From NCBI GenBank assembly GCA_964388055.1, contig CAYLXU010000019.1:1-13479 (forward strand): a stretch of 13,479 nucleotides of DNA, in the 5' to 3' direction. Within the stretch, counting starts at the first letter, position 1. Each line of letters starts with the position of its first letter. Below, piece after piece: positions 1-6,908 of this stretch. The notes under the pieces were generated by a model. That model was given only the letters and a program-made list of their open reading frames with translations, ran no database searches and was not told where the DNA came from. Source of the stretch: CAYLXU01 sp964388055 (lineage in GTDB: Bacteria; Patescibacteriota; Minisyncoccia; UBA6257; JACRHW01). A program made the translations under genes and the position numbers.

Positions 1-27
1 TGTAAAATATGCCTTTTGTTGGTCCAT
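1..27 (-). CDS. Start of a gene running off the left edge (partial)
   Basis: An ATG at 25-27 opens a frame of nine codons (MDQQKAYFT) to the window edge. I cannot identify the product. It is called because a near-consensus promoter (TTGACA, 17 bp, TATAAA) sits immediately upstream, with its -10 ending only 10 nt before the ATG. Expected initiation would leave a leader of just a few bases, so the message would be leaderless or nearly so, and no Shine-Dalgarno sequence is present. With only nine codons visible, the call rests on the promoter geometry. Confidence 0.35.
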
Positions 28-36
28 AATAAGTGT

Positions 37-65
37 TTTATATCGCGATCTAAAAAATGTGTCAA
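37..65 (-). promoter_or_regulatory. Sigma70-type promoter overlapping the fic-ART stop codon
   Basis: On the minus strand, TTGACA (60-65) is followed by exactly 17 bp and TATAAA (37-42). The -35 hexamer contains the TGA stop of the upstream Fic-ART gene (62-64). The spacer includes the palindrome ATCGCGAT, which could be an operator. The match is strong by consensus, but activity is inferred. Confidence 0.6.
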
Positions 66-2248
66 GCTGCTTCCTCGGATATTTCTTGGGTCGACGCAAG
101 ACCCAAGCCACCATCCTCATTAAATACATATACCTCCCGAACACCATTCTTGACGTCAGTAAACATGATCTGGTTACCTGGCATTCTTGAAATGGTTGCC
201 ACAATCCTACCTTGTTCCCCCAAAACCTCAACCATGGTAATGGAGTTCGGATCGGTGGCTCCTGGCACTACAACCTCTCGTTCACCAAGCTCTGGAATAT
301 CGCCACCACGAATCAAAGGAACATCTTTAGCCCTGGAAGAATAATATATGCCATCTTTCGGGACATAAGACTTTATTAGCACCCCCAATCCGCTCGTATC
401 CTTGCGGCTAAAAGTTCGCGCCGTATTATAATCAGTAGACGTGCTTGTAAATGGAGAAAGCAAAAGATTAGACAACGATGACCCTCTCACGTGTATCTCG
501 AGTAAATGGGCGGTGTACCCGTTTCTATTAAATGCCGCCTCGATTTCATCCTTTCTCCCTGAAGAAAGAGGCATGCGTTCCCGTAATGCTGTCTCCTGAC
601 TTTCAAATTGTTTAAGAATCGGAGACACCGATTCCATGTTGGGAGTGTCCCCAAACTTCCGAACATAATCTACAACAACGGATTTGTTATAATCCTGTAA
701 CGCGTGCTGTACCGCCTCTCGAGGAATAGGAGCAAATGCATCGGTAGACGTTTCTCCGTACAAATCTGCCCGATACGAAGCGGTCGCTGCATTAATCTGG
801 GTAAAAAGACTTAATGCGGCATGAGGATCAGACTGTCCAAACATGGGAAGTCCACGATATACAAAACGATCGTTATAGTAAAACTTGGATCGAACCTTCT
901 CCTGCACACCAGGTCGTGTATCGCCAAACAATTCTATGTACTCTTCGGGTACAATACCCCCCGCCTTAGTTTCTAGCGTTTCCCCACTCATTTCCCCGTT
1001 AGGACTATATATACTAAAAGTAGCTGTGGTGGCCTCAATAAACTTTTTATGCTCATGTTCAAAGTCTACCAAAAACTCTCGATGTTGCTTGTGGCGCATC
1101 TTTTTCGGATCAGGTGTCGGCCCCACATGCTCCTGAGCATACACCTGCGAGTAAAAACTTTTCTGGGAACTCTCCCACAAAGGCTCTTTTTTTAATACCT
1201 CATGCTGTCCCATTCCACGTTTTACTTCACCTATCCACTCTTCCTCAGAAAAAAAGAGATCTTCCTCACCATGTTCTAAAATACTTGGAGAAACACCATG
1301 CTTCTCCAGGTACCAATTCATAAGCAACCGAGAAAGTCTTCCGTTGGAATCTATAAACGGATGAATGGAAACAATATCTTGTTGCAGTTTTGCAGCTCGC
1401 GCAATTACTTCCTCACGAGACGTTGGCAGCTCTTCACTTCTCAACTCTTCAAGTCTTGCGTCTAGTAATTCCATCACAAGCATTTGGTCAGTTGGGTTTG
1501 CATCAAGTCGCTCGTTTGCCTCCTGAGATAATTTTTGCCTACATGCTGCAAAAAGTTCTGGGTCTTTAACTGTAGGATACAAGATATATCCCACGTTTGG
1601 ATCTTCACCTCTTTTCATGAAACGAAGTATAGGGTTATTTTCTATGGCAGCAAGCTCGCCCTCATCTAGAGTAAGGGGTTTTCCAAGATCAGTAGTATCA
1701 CTTCCTGCCACATCAGAATATCGCAACACGCCCCGCGTTTCTTGAGACATTCCTCTCGCAAGCATTCCCTGAAGCTTAATCACATCATCAAGCACAAGTG
1801 ATTCCATTCCTCTTATTTCGTTTCTCGCCTCAAGCCAACCCTCCCACACCCGAATACCAAAAGCCTCTTCTGGATATGTGTCACCCCTCAATGCCGCAAC
1901 TCTTAAAAAAGGTGGATCTATTAACAGAGCCGCCTCCGCGATTCGTTCTTCTTCATTTTTAATCCCCAACCTTGCTTCCAACGACCTACATCCGGTTCGT
2001 ATTTCTTCTTGTTGTTTTTGTGTAAGAAATTCCTTTCGTGCCGCAATGCGAGAAGCCACTACAGTCGCGTATTCCGTAAGATGCGACAAAGCAAAGAGAC
2101 GTTCCGCAAGATTATCACGTACGTCCTCAGAAACAGAGCTTGCTCGTTCAGCAACTTTGCGTATCGCCTCTGTTGCCTTTCCAAGCACCACACGCATATT
2201 CTCTAGAGATCTGTTCCCAACTTTTTCCTGCCCAAAAGATTCCCTCAT
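62..2248 (-). CDS. Fic domain / mono-ADP-ribosyltransferase fusion protein (728 aa)
   Basis: A large two-domain protein. Residues about 150-345 form a Fic domain: the segment RGVLRYSDV (172-180) resembles the region before the Fic flap, and the core motif HPFIDSNGRLSR (296-307) keeps the catalytic His, the acidic residue, NGR and the last Arg. The usual Gly of GNGR is Ser301. Fic enzymes typically transfer AMP or other phosphate-containing groups to proteins. The C-terminal third (about 455-690) looks like an R-S-E ADP-ribosyltransferase: FVYRG (Arg465), the S-T-S element in TSTSTDYNTARTFS (601-614), and an E-x-E in GEREVVVPG (Glu656, Glu658) as in arginine-specific toxins. Residues 1-150 are helical and unassigned. 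No signal peptide or membrane segment is seen. The ATG overlaps the stop of a 40-residue upstream gene (ATGA), suggesting coupled translation. Domain calls rest on motifs read by eye. Confidence 0.85.
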   Translation of the reverse strand: MRESFGQEKVGNRSLENMRVVLGKATEAIRKVAERASSVSEDVRDNLAERLFALSHLTEYATVVASRIAARKEFLTQKQQEEIRTGCRSLEARLGIKNEEERIAEAALLIDPPFLRVAALRGDTYPEEAFGIRVWEGWLEARNEIRGMESLVLDDVIKLQGMLARGMSQETRGVLRYSDVAGSDTTDLGKPLTLDEGELAAIENNPILRFMKRGEDPNVGYILYPTVKDPELFAACRQKLSQEANERLDANPTDQMLVMELLDARLEELRSEELPTSREEVIARAAKLQQDIVSIHPFIDSNGRLSRLLMNWYLEKHGVSPSILEHGEEDLFFSEEEWIGEVKRGMGQHEVLKKEPLWESSQKSFYSQVYAQEHVGPTPDPKKMRHKQHREFLVDFEHEHKKFIEATTATFSIYSPNGEMSGETLETKAGGIVPEEYIELFGDTRPGVQEKVRSKFYYNDRFVYRGLPMFGQSDPHAALSLFTQINAATASYRADLYGETSTDAFAPIPREAVQHALQDYNKSVVVDYVRKFGDTPNMESVSPILKQFESQETALRERMPLSSGRKDEIEAAFNRNGYTAHLLEIHVRGSSLSNLLLSPFTSTSTDYNTARTFSRKDTSGLGVLIKSYVPKDGIYYSSRAKDVPLIRGGDIPELGEREVVVPGATDPNSITMVEVLGEQGRIVATISRMPGNQIMFTDVKNGVREVYVFNEDGGLGLASTQEISEEAA

Positions 2249-2367
2249 AGATCTTTTTCTTCCAATTCTTGCTCAAGAGATTTGTATATTTCTTGAGAAA
2301 CCTCCTCTAAATTTTTAAGAATTTCTTCAGTTTCTTTTTGTTCGTCTTTGTCGATAGTGTCACGCAT
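2245..2367 (-). CDS. Small acidic helical protein upstream of Fic-ART (40 aa), possible antitoxin
   Basis: ATG at 2365-2367, then 40 codons rich in Glu and Lys, probably helical or coiled-coil, ending in TGA that overlaps the Fic-ART start as ATGA. It begins 11 nt after the glutamine amidotransferase stop, so it is in the same transcript. No good Shine-Dalgarno sequence is visible, so translation may depend on the upstream gene. Its size and position match class I Fic antitoxins (FicA/VbhA type), which insert an inhibitory helix with the motif (S/T)xxxE(G/N). Here only a partial match occurs, SLEQEL (residues 30-35), lacking the Gly/Asn, so the antitoxin role is a hypothesis. It could instead be a chaperone or a leader peptide. 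Confidence 0.55.
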   Translation of the reverse strand: MRDTIDKDEQKETEEILKNLEEVSQEIYKSLEQELEEKDL

Positions 2368-2378
2368 ATAAATATAGG

Positions 2379-3173
2379 TTACACTTTGTGTTCCTTAAAT
2401 GGAATGACGAAGTAACTAAGAAAATTTTTGAGAATTGCTTTTCCTGTTTTCTCTGTATTTTTGATAGAATCCAAAAACTTTACAAACGCCTTTTCATTTT
2501 TCAAAAAACCCTCCCCGATTAACGCCTCCTTGCGCATACGCACAAGTTTTTTAAGCTGTGTTGCACTTTTTTCAGGATGAAACTGGAGAAGACGAACACA
2601 CTCCCCAATACCCACCGCCTGTGGTTCACATAGTTTTGAGGAACCAAACAACTGCCACCCTGACAGCAAATCCTTTGCGATACATTTGTGGCTTGACTGC
2701 ACAAATATATTTTTAGGAAGTCCTTTAAATAAAAAATCTTCTTTGCCATCCCTATTTAGTTCAACACGTATTGTACCTAACTCTCTCCCCTTAGGATTAA
2801 AAACAACCTCGCCACCCAAAGCGCGCACAGTAAATTGCAGACCCCCACAAATCCCAAGAAGGGGAATTTTCTTTTTTACGATTTTTTTTATAAATGGATA
2901 TGTCTTTCGCATCCACGGCTTCTCGTGCCCTACGACAGGGTCCCCGGTTGATCCCCCAATAATAACACCGTCAAACTTAGAAATATCCTCGGGAAACTCT
3001 CCTTGCGCGGCATTACAATATTCCCACTCATCAGAACGCAATCTCATCATCTTTCTCACCCACTCTGAATACGATCCCCCGTTGTATATCTTTTCATTAA
3101 ACTCTTCTTGCTGTTTCAAATCGGGAGTTAGAATATCAAAAAATAATATTTTTACGGATGGTTTCTTTTTCAT
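2379..3173 (-). CDS. Class I glutamine amidotransferase-like protein (GuaA N-domain type)
   Basis: A single-domain class I glutamine amidotransferase of 264 residues from the chosen start. The nucleophile elbow is GICGGLQ (Cys109), and the His-Glu pair of the triad is in QFHPE (His199, Glu201). IIGGSTGDPV (71-80) matches the early loop of the family. These enzymes release ammonia from glutamine for a partner synthetase or hydrolyse gamma-glutamyl bonds. No partner is encoded next to it, so the substrate is unknown. Residues after about 215 form a Lys-rich tail. The start is uncertain: in-frame ATGs also exist at 3188 and 3197, and the frame stays open to 3236. The longest version would start inside the preceding gene's terminator. 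I chose the ATG directly before the conserved first strand. It is followed closely by the 40-residue gene and Fic-ART. Confidence 0.85.
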   Translation of the reverse strand: MKKKPSVKILFFDILTPDLKQQEEFNEKIYNGGSYSEWVRKMMRLRSDEWEYCNAAQGEFPEDISKFDGVIIGGSTGDPVVGHEKPWMRKTYPFIKKIVKKKIPLLGICGGLQFTVRALGGEVVFNPKGRELGTIRVELNRDGKEDFLFKGLPKNIFVQSSHKCIAKDLLSGWQLFGSSKLCEPQAVGIGECVRLLQFHPEKSATQLKKLVRMRKEALIGEGFLKNEKAFVKFLDSIKNTEKTGKAILKNFLSYFVIPFKEHKV

Positions 3174-3221
3174 ATTTCGTAATGTCATTCTACTCATCCC
3201 ATCTATAAAATTCAAATATAA

Positions 3222-3247
3222 TAAAAAACCGCTCATGTAAGCGGCTT
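3222..3247 (-). terminator. Intrinsic terminator after the small membrane genes
   Basis: On the minus strand the stop of the 63-residue gene runs into CCGCT-TACATG-AGCGG followed by six T residues. The stem is short (5 bp, extendable by A-T pairs), but position and T-run fit a factor-independent terminator separating the membrane genes from the amidotransferase. Confidence 0.7.
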
Positions 3248-3437
3248 ATTTAACCCATTTCTCACGCAACCATTCATCAATTCTATAATACAACGAAAGA
3301 CAACCAGGAAACAGCATAAGAAACATTCCAAACGTAAGTGCTGGCAAACCGGTAAATTCTCGTAACCATACAGTTGTCAAAGCGCCAACACAAAAAAACA
3401 ATAAGGTAATAATTCCAGCAACCAATTCATGCCACAC
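3246..3437 (-). CDS. Small two-helix membrane protein (63 aa)
   Basis: An unrecognised protein of 63 residues with two hydrophobic segments (about 5-25 and 31-50), a short linker containing WLREF, and a charged C-terminus (DEWLREKWVK). It is likely an inner-membrane protein with a short hairpin topology. Start is GTG at 3435-3437, whose first base is the last base of the upstream TAG stop. A strong purine stretch (GGAGGTGAGGAG) at the end of the upstream gene serves as ribosome binding site, so the two are translationally coupled. No function can be assigned. Confidence 0.7.
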   Translation of the reverse strand: MWHELVAGIITLLFFCVGALTTVWLREFTGLPALTFGMFLMLFPGCLSLYYRIDEWLREKWVK

Positions 3438-3682
3438 TACTCCTCACCTCCATACCATGGCCAACTCCACAAAGGTTTTTTCCACCACTCTCTATCTGTG
3501 CACTCAAAAATAAAATATCCGACGAACTTCAATATGCCGATAAACCCCAAAAATGTCACAAACAAACAAAGAATCCTATCCCTCATACCCCATTTCCAGT
3601 ATGCACGACTCATAATTCGCCGCGCCCAAACGGATGCCATCCAATACCCGGCCAAAAACCATATCGCCCAGAAAAGTGCCAC
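3437..3682 (-). CDS. Small membrane protein (81 aa)
   Basis: An unrecognised small membrane protein. The frame is open from a TTG at 3730, but a Shine-Dalgarno sequence (GGAAGGAGG) lies just upstream of the GTG at 3680-3682, giving 81 residues beginning (fM)ALFWAIWFLAGYW. Two hydrophobic segments are visible (about 2-18 and 37-58), separated by a basic loop with ARRIMSRAYWKWGMRDR, and the tail is Trp-rich (WWKKPLWSWPWYGGEE). A TATAAT box lies about 35 bp upstream. It forms a coupled pair with the 63-residue gene. The two may act as a heteromeric membrane unit, but that is inference. Confidence 0.65.
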   Translation of the reverse strand: MALFWAIWFLAGYWMASVWARRIMSRAYWKWGMRDRILCLFVTFLGFIGILKFVGYFIFECTDREWWKKPLWSWPWYGGEE

Positions 3683-3715
3683 AACCCATCTCCTCCTTCC
3701 TGTCAACGAACTAAA

Positions 3716-3721
3716 ATTATA
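3716..3721 (-). promoter_or_regulatory. Probable -10 box for the small membrane gene pair
   Basis: A perfect TATAAT on the minus strand about 34 nt upstream of the GTG start at 3682. No good -35 at 17 bp is seen; the nearest is TTACAG at 19 bp spacing. It supports the shorter start codon, because the TTG at 3730 would lie upstream of the transcription start. Confidence 0.5.
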
Positions 3722-3761
3722 GTAATTCAAAAGAAGTTATCTGTAAACGGGGCAAGCTTTG

Positions 3762-3840
3762 CCAAAACAGAGTATGCACACGGTTTGTGAGGTTATTTGA
3801 GCACGGTCTCCGATGGGGAAGTGTGCGTACTCTGTTTTGG
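3762..3840. repeat. Long inverted repeat (20-bp arms, 39-nt centre)
   Basis: The left arm CCAAAACAGAGTATGCACAC (3762-3781) is complementary to 3821-3840 with a single mismatch (G-T wobble on one strand). The 39-nt centre contains a further small hairpin, CGG-TCT-CCG (3804-3812). A second hairpin, GGCAA-GCT-TTGCC (3751-3763), abuts the left arm. There is no T-run on either side, so this is not an ordinary terminator. It fills the gap between typA and the small membrane genes. It could be a structured RNA, a miniature mobile or palindromic repeat element, or a protein-binding site. Confidence 0.75.
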
Positions 3841-3851
3841 TACAAAGAAAA

Positions 3852-5642
3852 CTACCTCCTCGCCTTTGCGCGTTCGTTCTCCGTTAAAAATTCTTTTCTC
3901 AAACGTACACTCCTTGGAGTAATTTCCAAAAACTCATCTTCCGCCATCACTTCAAGCCCTCGCTCAATGGTAATCTGCCAAGCTGGCTCTAACTGAATAT
4001 TGTCATCAGAACCTGAGGCGCGCATATTAGTAAGCTTCTTTCCCTTGATGGGATTTACCGCCATATCATCACCCTTTGCAGTATTTCCAATCACCATGCC
4101 TTCGTATACTTCCGTATTAGGTTCTATATAGAGTTGCCCACGTGTTTGAAGATTGTCTAAAGAATATCCAAGCGCCTTACCCGTAATCATCGAAATCATT
4201 GAACCAACACTTCTTCGTGCTATCTCTCCACAATGTGGTCTAAACCCAATTACACGACTTGCGAGAATACCCTCACCCTTTGTGTCTATAACAAACTGGC
4301 TGCGATATCCCAAAAGTCCACGAGTGGGTCCTTCAAAAATCATGCGTACCGTGTTTTCATACTGCTCCATATTTGTCATGCGGGCCTTACGACTAGAAAG
4401 TCTCTCAATAACCACTCCTTGAAACTGAGACGGAATGTCTACAGTAATTTCTTCGAATGGCTCCACCAAAACACCATCAACCTCCTTGAGAATAATTTGA
4501 GGTTGTGAGACCTGCAACTCATATCCTTCCCTGCGCATAGTCTCAAGAAGAATTGCAATGTGAAGTTCTCCTCTCCCATATACTCGAAACTTGTCGGCAT
4601 CAGAAAAATCTATATTAAGCCCTATATTTATTTCGAGCTCTTTACGCAACCGCTCCCCAATCTGTCGTGAAGTTACAAACTTACCTTCGCGACCACAAAA
4701 GGGAGAATTGTTTACCATAAAATTAAGCGCAATGGTCGGCTCATCAACCTCTATGGCCGGCAAAGCTTCTTGGTTTTCCAATGCACAAATTGTTTCCCCA
4801 ATATAGATGTCTGGAATACCCGCAATCATTACAATATCCCCCGCAACTGCCTCTGACACGTCTTCACGACTTAATCCATTGAATGTAAAAAGTTTTGTAA
4901 TTTTTTCTGTTCTCACATCCCCCTTCATATTCTTTACGTATACCGTATCTCCAACTCGTACCACTCCCTCATAGACACGAGCAATAGCAAGACGCCCCAA
5001 ATAGTTATCATATGCGAGATTAAACGGTTGAGCCCGAAACGGAATATCAATAACCGATGGCGCTGCCGGAATCTCGCTTAAAATAGTATCTAAGAGAGGT
5101 GAAAGATCCTTTGAATCCTCATCCAAAAATCTCTTTGCAACACCCTCACGACCAATCGCATACAACGTAACAAAATCAAGCTGTTCATGATCGGCACCCA
5201 AGTCGATAAACAACTCAAGAACCTGATCCTCTGCGCGTTTTGGATCCGAACCGGGCTTATCAATCTTATTTATAATTACAATAGGCTTTAAACCAACTTC
5301 GAGTGCTTTTTTAAGAACAAAACGAGTCTGTGGCATTGGACCCTCCTGTGCATCAACGATTAACAAAACTGCATCAATGGATCGAAGCACACGCTCCACC
5401 TCTGAACCAAAATCGGCGTGTCCAGGAGTATCTACAATATTAATTTTTGTATCTTTATAAAATATTGAGGAATTTTTTGAATAGATAGTAATACCACGCT
5501 CCTTTTCAAGCGTGTTTGTATCCATACTCATCCCCTCCTCAAACATTCCACACTGACGCATGATTGCGTCTGTAAGGGTTGTTTTACCGTGATCAACGTG
5601 GGCAATGATTGCAATGTTCCTGATTTCTTTTGGTGTGTTCAT
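3852..5642 (-). CDS. typA: Translational GTPase TypA/BipA
   Basis: A ribosome-associated GTPase of the EF-G family, 596 residues and full length for TypA (about 600). In other bacteria it supports 50S assembly and growth under stress or cold. The G-domain motifs are all present: AHVDHGKT (14-21), RGITI (49-53), DTPGHADFG (71-79) and NKID (125-128). The TypA-specific C-terminal region is present too (TRGQLYIEPNTEVYEG, then VNPIKGKKLTNMRASGSD). The start is ATG 5640-5642, giving MNTPKEIRNIAIIAH as in other TypA proteins. An in-frame GTG 11 codons upstream lies inside the leader hairpin and is unlikely. No Shine-Dalgarno sequence is seen near the ATG, where the leader is U-rich. The gene has its own promoter and is probably not part of the neighbouring cassette. 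Confidence 0.97.
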   Translation of the reverse strand: MNTPKEIRNIAIIAHVDHGKTTLTDAIMRQCGMFEEGMSMDTNTLEKERGITIYSKNSSIFYKDTKINIVDTPGHADFGSEVERVLRSIDAVLLIVDAQEGPMPQTRFVLKKALEVGLKPIVIINKIDKPGSDPKRAEDQVLELFIDLGADHEQLDFVTLYAIGREGVAKRFLDEDSKDLSPLLDTILSEIPAAPSVIDIPFRAQPFNLAYDNYLGRLAIARVYEGVVRVGDTVYVKNMKGDVRTEKITKLFTFNGLSREDVSEAVAGDIVMIAGIPDIYIGETICALENQEALPAIEVDEPTIALNFMVNNSPFCGREGKFVTSRQIGERLRKELEINIGLNIDFSDADKFRVYGRGELHIAILLETMRREGYELQVSQPQIILKEVDGVLVEPFEEITVDIPSQFQGVVIERLSSRKARMTNMEQYENTVRMIFEGPTRGLLGYRSQFVIDTKGEGILASRVIGFRPHCGEIARRSVGSMISMITGKALGYSLDNLQTRGQLYIEPNTEVYEGMVIGNTAKGDDMAVNPIKGKKLTNMRASGSDDNIQLEPAWQITIERGLEVMAEDEFLEITPRSVRLRKEFLTENERAKARR

Positions 5643-5649
5643 GAAAGTT

Positions 5650-5678
5650 AAAAAAAGAGCCTCGTACTCTCGCACGAG
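5650..5678 (-). promoter_or_regulatory. Leader hairpin with U-tract upstream of typA (possible attenuator)
   Basis: In the roughly 50-nt leader of typA, CTCGT-N8-ACGAG forms a hairpin. Seven T residues follow four bases after the stem (5650-5656), ending 7 nt before the start codon. This resembles a terminator placed inside a leader. The stem is only 5 bp, so it may be weak or conditional. Confidence 0.45.
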
Positions 5679-5698
5679 ATTGTATGCGGAATGTAAAT

Positions 5699-5727
5699 AG
5701 TATGATACAAATTTAAAATCGTGTCAA
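5699..5727 (-). promoter_or_regulatory. Promoter of typA
   Basis: On the minus strand, TTGACA (5722-5727), 17 bp, then CATACT (5699-5704). TACTAT at 19 bp spacing is an alternative -10. The -35 lies just past the terminator of the preceding pyruvate-kinase-like gene. Confidence 0.6.
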
Positions 5728-5753
5728 ACAAAAAAACGGCCCGTTGCCGTTTT
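5728..5753 (-). terminator. Terminator of the vWA-PK unit
   Basis: AAAACGGC-AACGG-GCCGTTTT on the minus strand (arms 5746-5753 and 5733-5740), with the T-run continuing past the stem. The left arm includes the TAA stop of the pyruvate-kinase-like gene. Confidence 0.85.
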
Positions 5754-6840
5754 ACACATGAATCCTCTTTTCCCGTGTTACCCTAAAATCATCAAATACT
5801 TTTACCGCCTGCGATAACCAACGTCCTTTGAGACAGAGTTCGTCACATAACATCATGTTGCGATATCCGAGATCGTACAACCAAGCAAGATCGGAGAGAT
5901 CAGCACACGAAACTCGATCATCTTGAACTTCGGAGAGAAGCGCCTTAAGTCCTGAGCATGTCTCACCGTTTTCAGATATAAGCTTGTGCAATTGATCAAG
6001 GACGTGCAATGGGATCTTGTCATGGACAATAGAAAGCAAAATACGCGACCCCACGCACGCATGAGGATCTTTTTCAATGATCAGCCGCATCGCCCCTACA
6101 ATTCCCGAACGTGCCAACTCAACATAGAGATCGCCCCGAGCAGCAACAAGGGTAAGGTTTGGTTTTTTCTTAAATTCACGTTGAACAAAAGAAAGACCTT
6201 TCTCATTCTCAATCTTAAGCCACACCTCAGCATCCTTACCAACGAGCTCAAGAAATTCATCAACATCACGTTGTGATTCTACATAGGAAAGGAAGTAACG
6301 AGTGAATCCAGTACGTTGTACCATCTCAATCTTTCTGAGTTCTGCTTCGGTAAACTGAGGTCCCATTACCTCGAGATTTCGATCAAGCACATGAAGCGAT
6401 TCCCCGGGCTTTACGGAATAAAAGGGGCCGTTCTCAAATACTAAACGAAAACCATCCTCCTCCACCTCAAGCAAACGTGCACCATCTGCCCCTGCCTTAA
6501 AAAGTACTGTTGCAGGAGTGGACACCCTAATCGGATGATTAAGGCGTACATCCAAGTAGGGGGTTTCTGGAGTACTAAGAATCTCGGCAATTCGAATCTG
6601 CCTACCCTTAACATCAAAGAAAAGTGGCGCTGTGATGCTATCAGAATGTTCCCGTATAAGACTAAGTTCTTTTTCAAGTTCAGGATTGTCGATCATTGCA
6701 CTATTTAAACGAATCCCAAAAATTCTTTCATCGTTCGCAAAATTTAAAAAATGGGGGAAACTCGGCCAAAGAGTAACGAGTAAACGTAAAGCATCTTCTT
6801 TTCCTTTTTTCGAATTCAAAATCTTGACTGACACACACAT
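5752..6840 (-). CDS. Pyruvate-kinase-like TIM-barrel protein lacking the C-terminal domain (copy 1)
   Basis: 362 residues that follow the A and B domains of pyruvate kinase and then stop, whereas the enzyme is normally about 470 or more with a C-terminal regulatory domain. FGIRLNSAM (41-49) matches the ARLNFSHG strand, keeping Arg44 and Asn46. FDVKGRQIRI (76-85) matches LDTKGPEIR. A B-domain-like section spans about 88-160. LKIENEKG (208-215) keeps the Lys and Glu of AKIENxEG; AARGDL (233-238) keeps the metal-binding Asp; GSRIL takes the place of ATQML; ADLSDL and MMLCDELCLKGRW match EVSDVANA and VMLSGETAKGKYP. The ATP-side Ser of NFSHG is lost and Thr328 of the animal enzyme is Ser. It may bind a phosphoenolpyruvate-like ligand and Mg; whether it still makes pyruvate is doubtful. 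It lies 68 nt downstream of a vWA gene, behind a hairpin. ATG start, with GGAAGGGAGGG directly upstream. Confidence 0.8.
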   Translation of the reverse strand: MCVSVKILNSKKGKEDALRLLVTLWPSFPHFLNFANDERIFGIRLNSAMIDNPELEKELSLIREHSDSITAPLFFDVKGRQIRIAEILSTPETPYLDVRLNHPIRVSTPATVLFKAGADGARLLEVEEDGFRLVFENGPFYSVKPGESLHVLDRNLEVMGPQFTEAELRKIEMVQRTGFTRYFLSYVESQRDVDEFLELVGKDAEVWLKIENEKGLSFVQREFKKKPNLTLVAARGDLYVELARSGIVGAMRLIIEKDPHACVGSRILLSIVHDKIPLHVLDQLHKLISENGETCSGLKALLSEVQDDRVSCADLSDLAWLYDLGYRNMMLCDELCLKGRWLSQAVKVFDDFRVTREKRIHV

Positions 6841-6851
6841 CCCTCCCTTCC

Positions 6852-6906
6852 TTAAAAAAATACAAAAGGGCCCTTAGGACCAAAGTCCCAACAGGCCCTA
6901 TTTTTC
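6852..6906 (-). terminator. Hairpin plus T-tract between vWA (copy 3) and PK-like copy 1
   Basis: On the minus strand the two-tier stem AGGGCC / GGCCCT (6894-6899 with 6867-6872), with an inner GGAC/GTCC stem, is followed by TTTTGTATTTTTTT. It lies between two genes that otherwise look like one operon, so it may be a partial terminator or attenuator reducing PK-like expression relative to the vWA protein. Confidence 0.7.
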
Positions 6907-6908
6907 CT

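Noticed and set aside
1878..2318. Plus-strand open frame of 146 codons opposite the Fic-ART N-terminus
   Set aside because: It is antisense to the coding sequence, with no motif or initiation signal; the minus-strand gene explains the region.
2686..3240. Plus-strand open frame of 184 codons opposite the glutamine amidotransferase
   Set aside because: It is a shadow of the amidotransferase, whose catalytic triad motifs are intact on the other strand.
3762..3840. Ordinary intrinsic terminator for typA
   Set aside because: The stem has no T-run on either strand, and its 39-nt centre is far larger than a terminator loop.
3787..3996. Plus-strand frame beginning inside the inverted repeat
   Set aside because: It is short, crosses the typA 3' end antisense, and looks like a by-product of the palindrome and typA codons.
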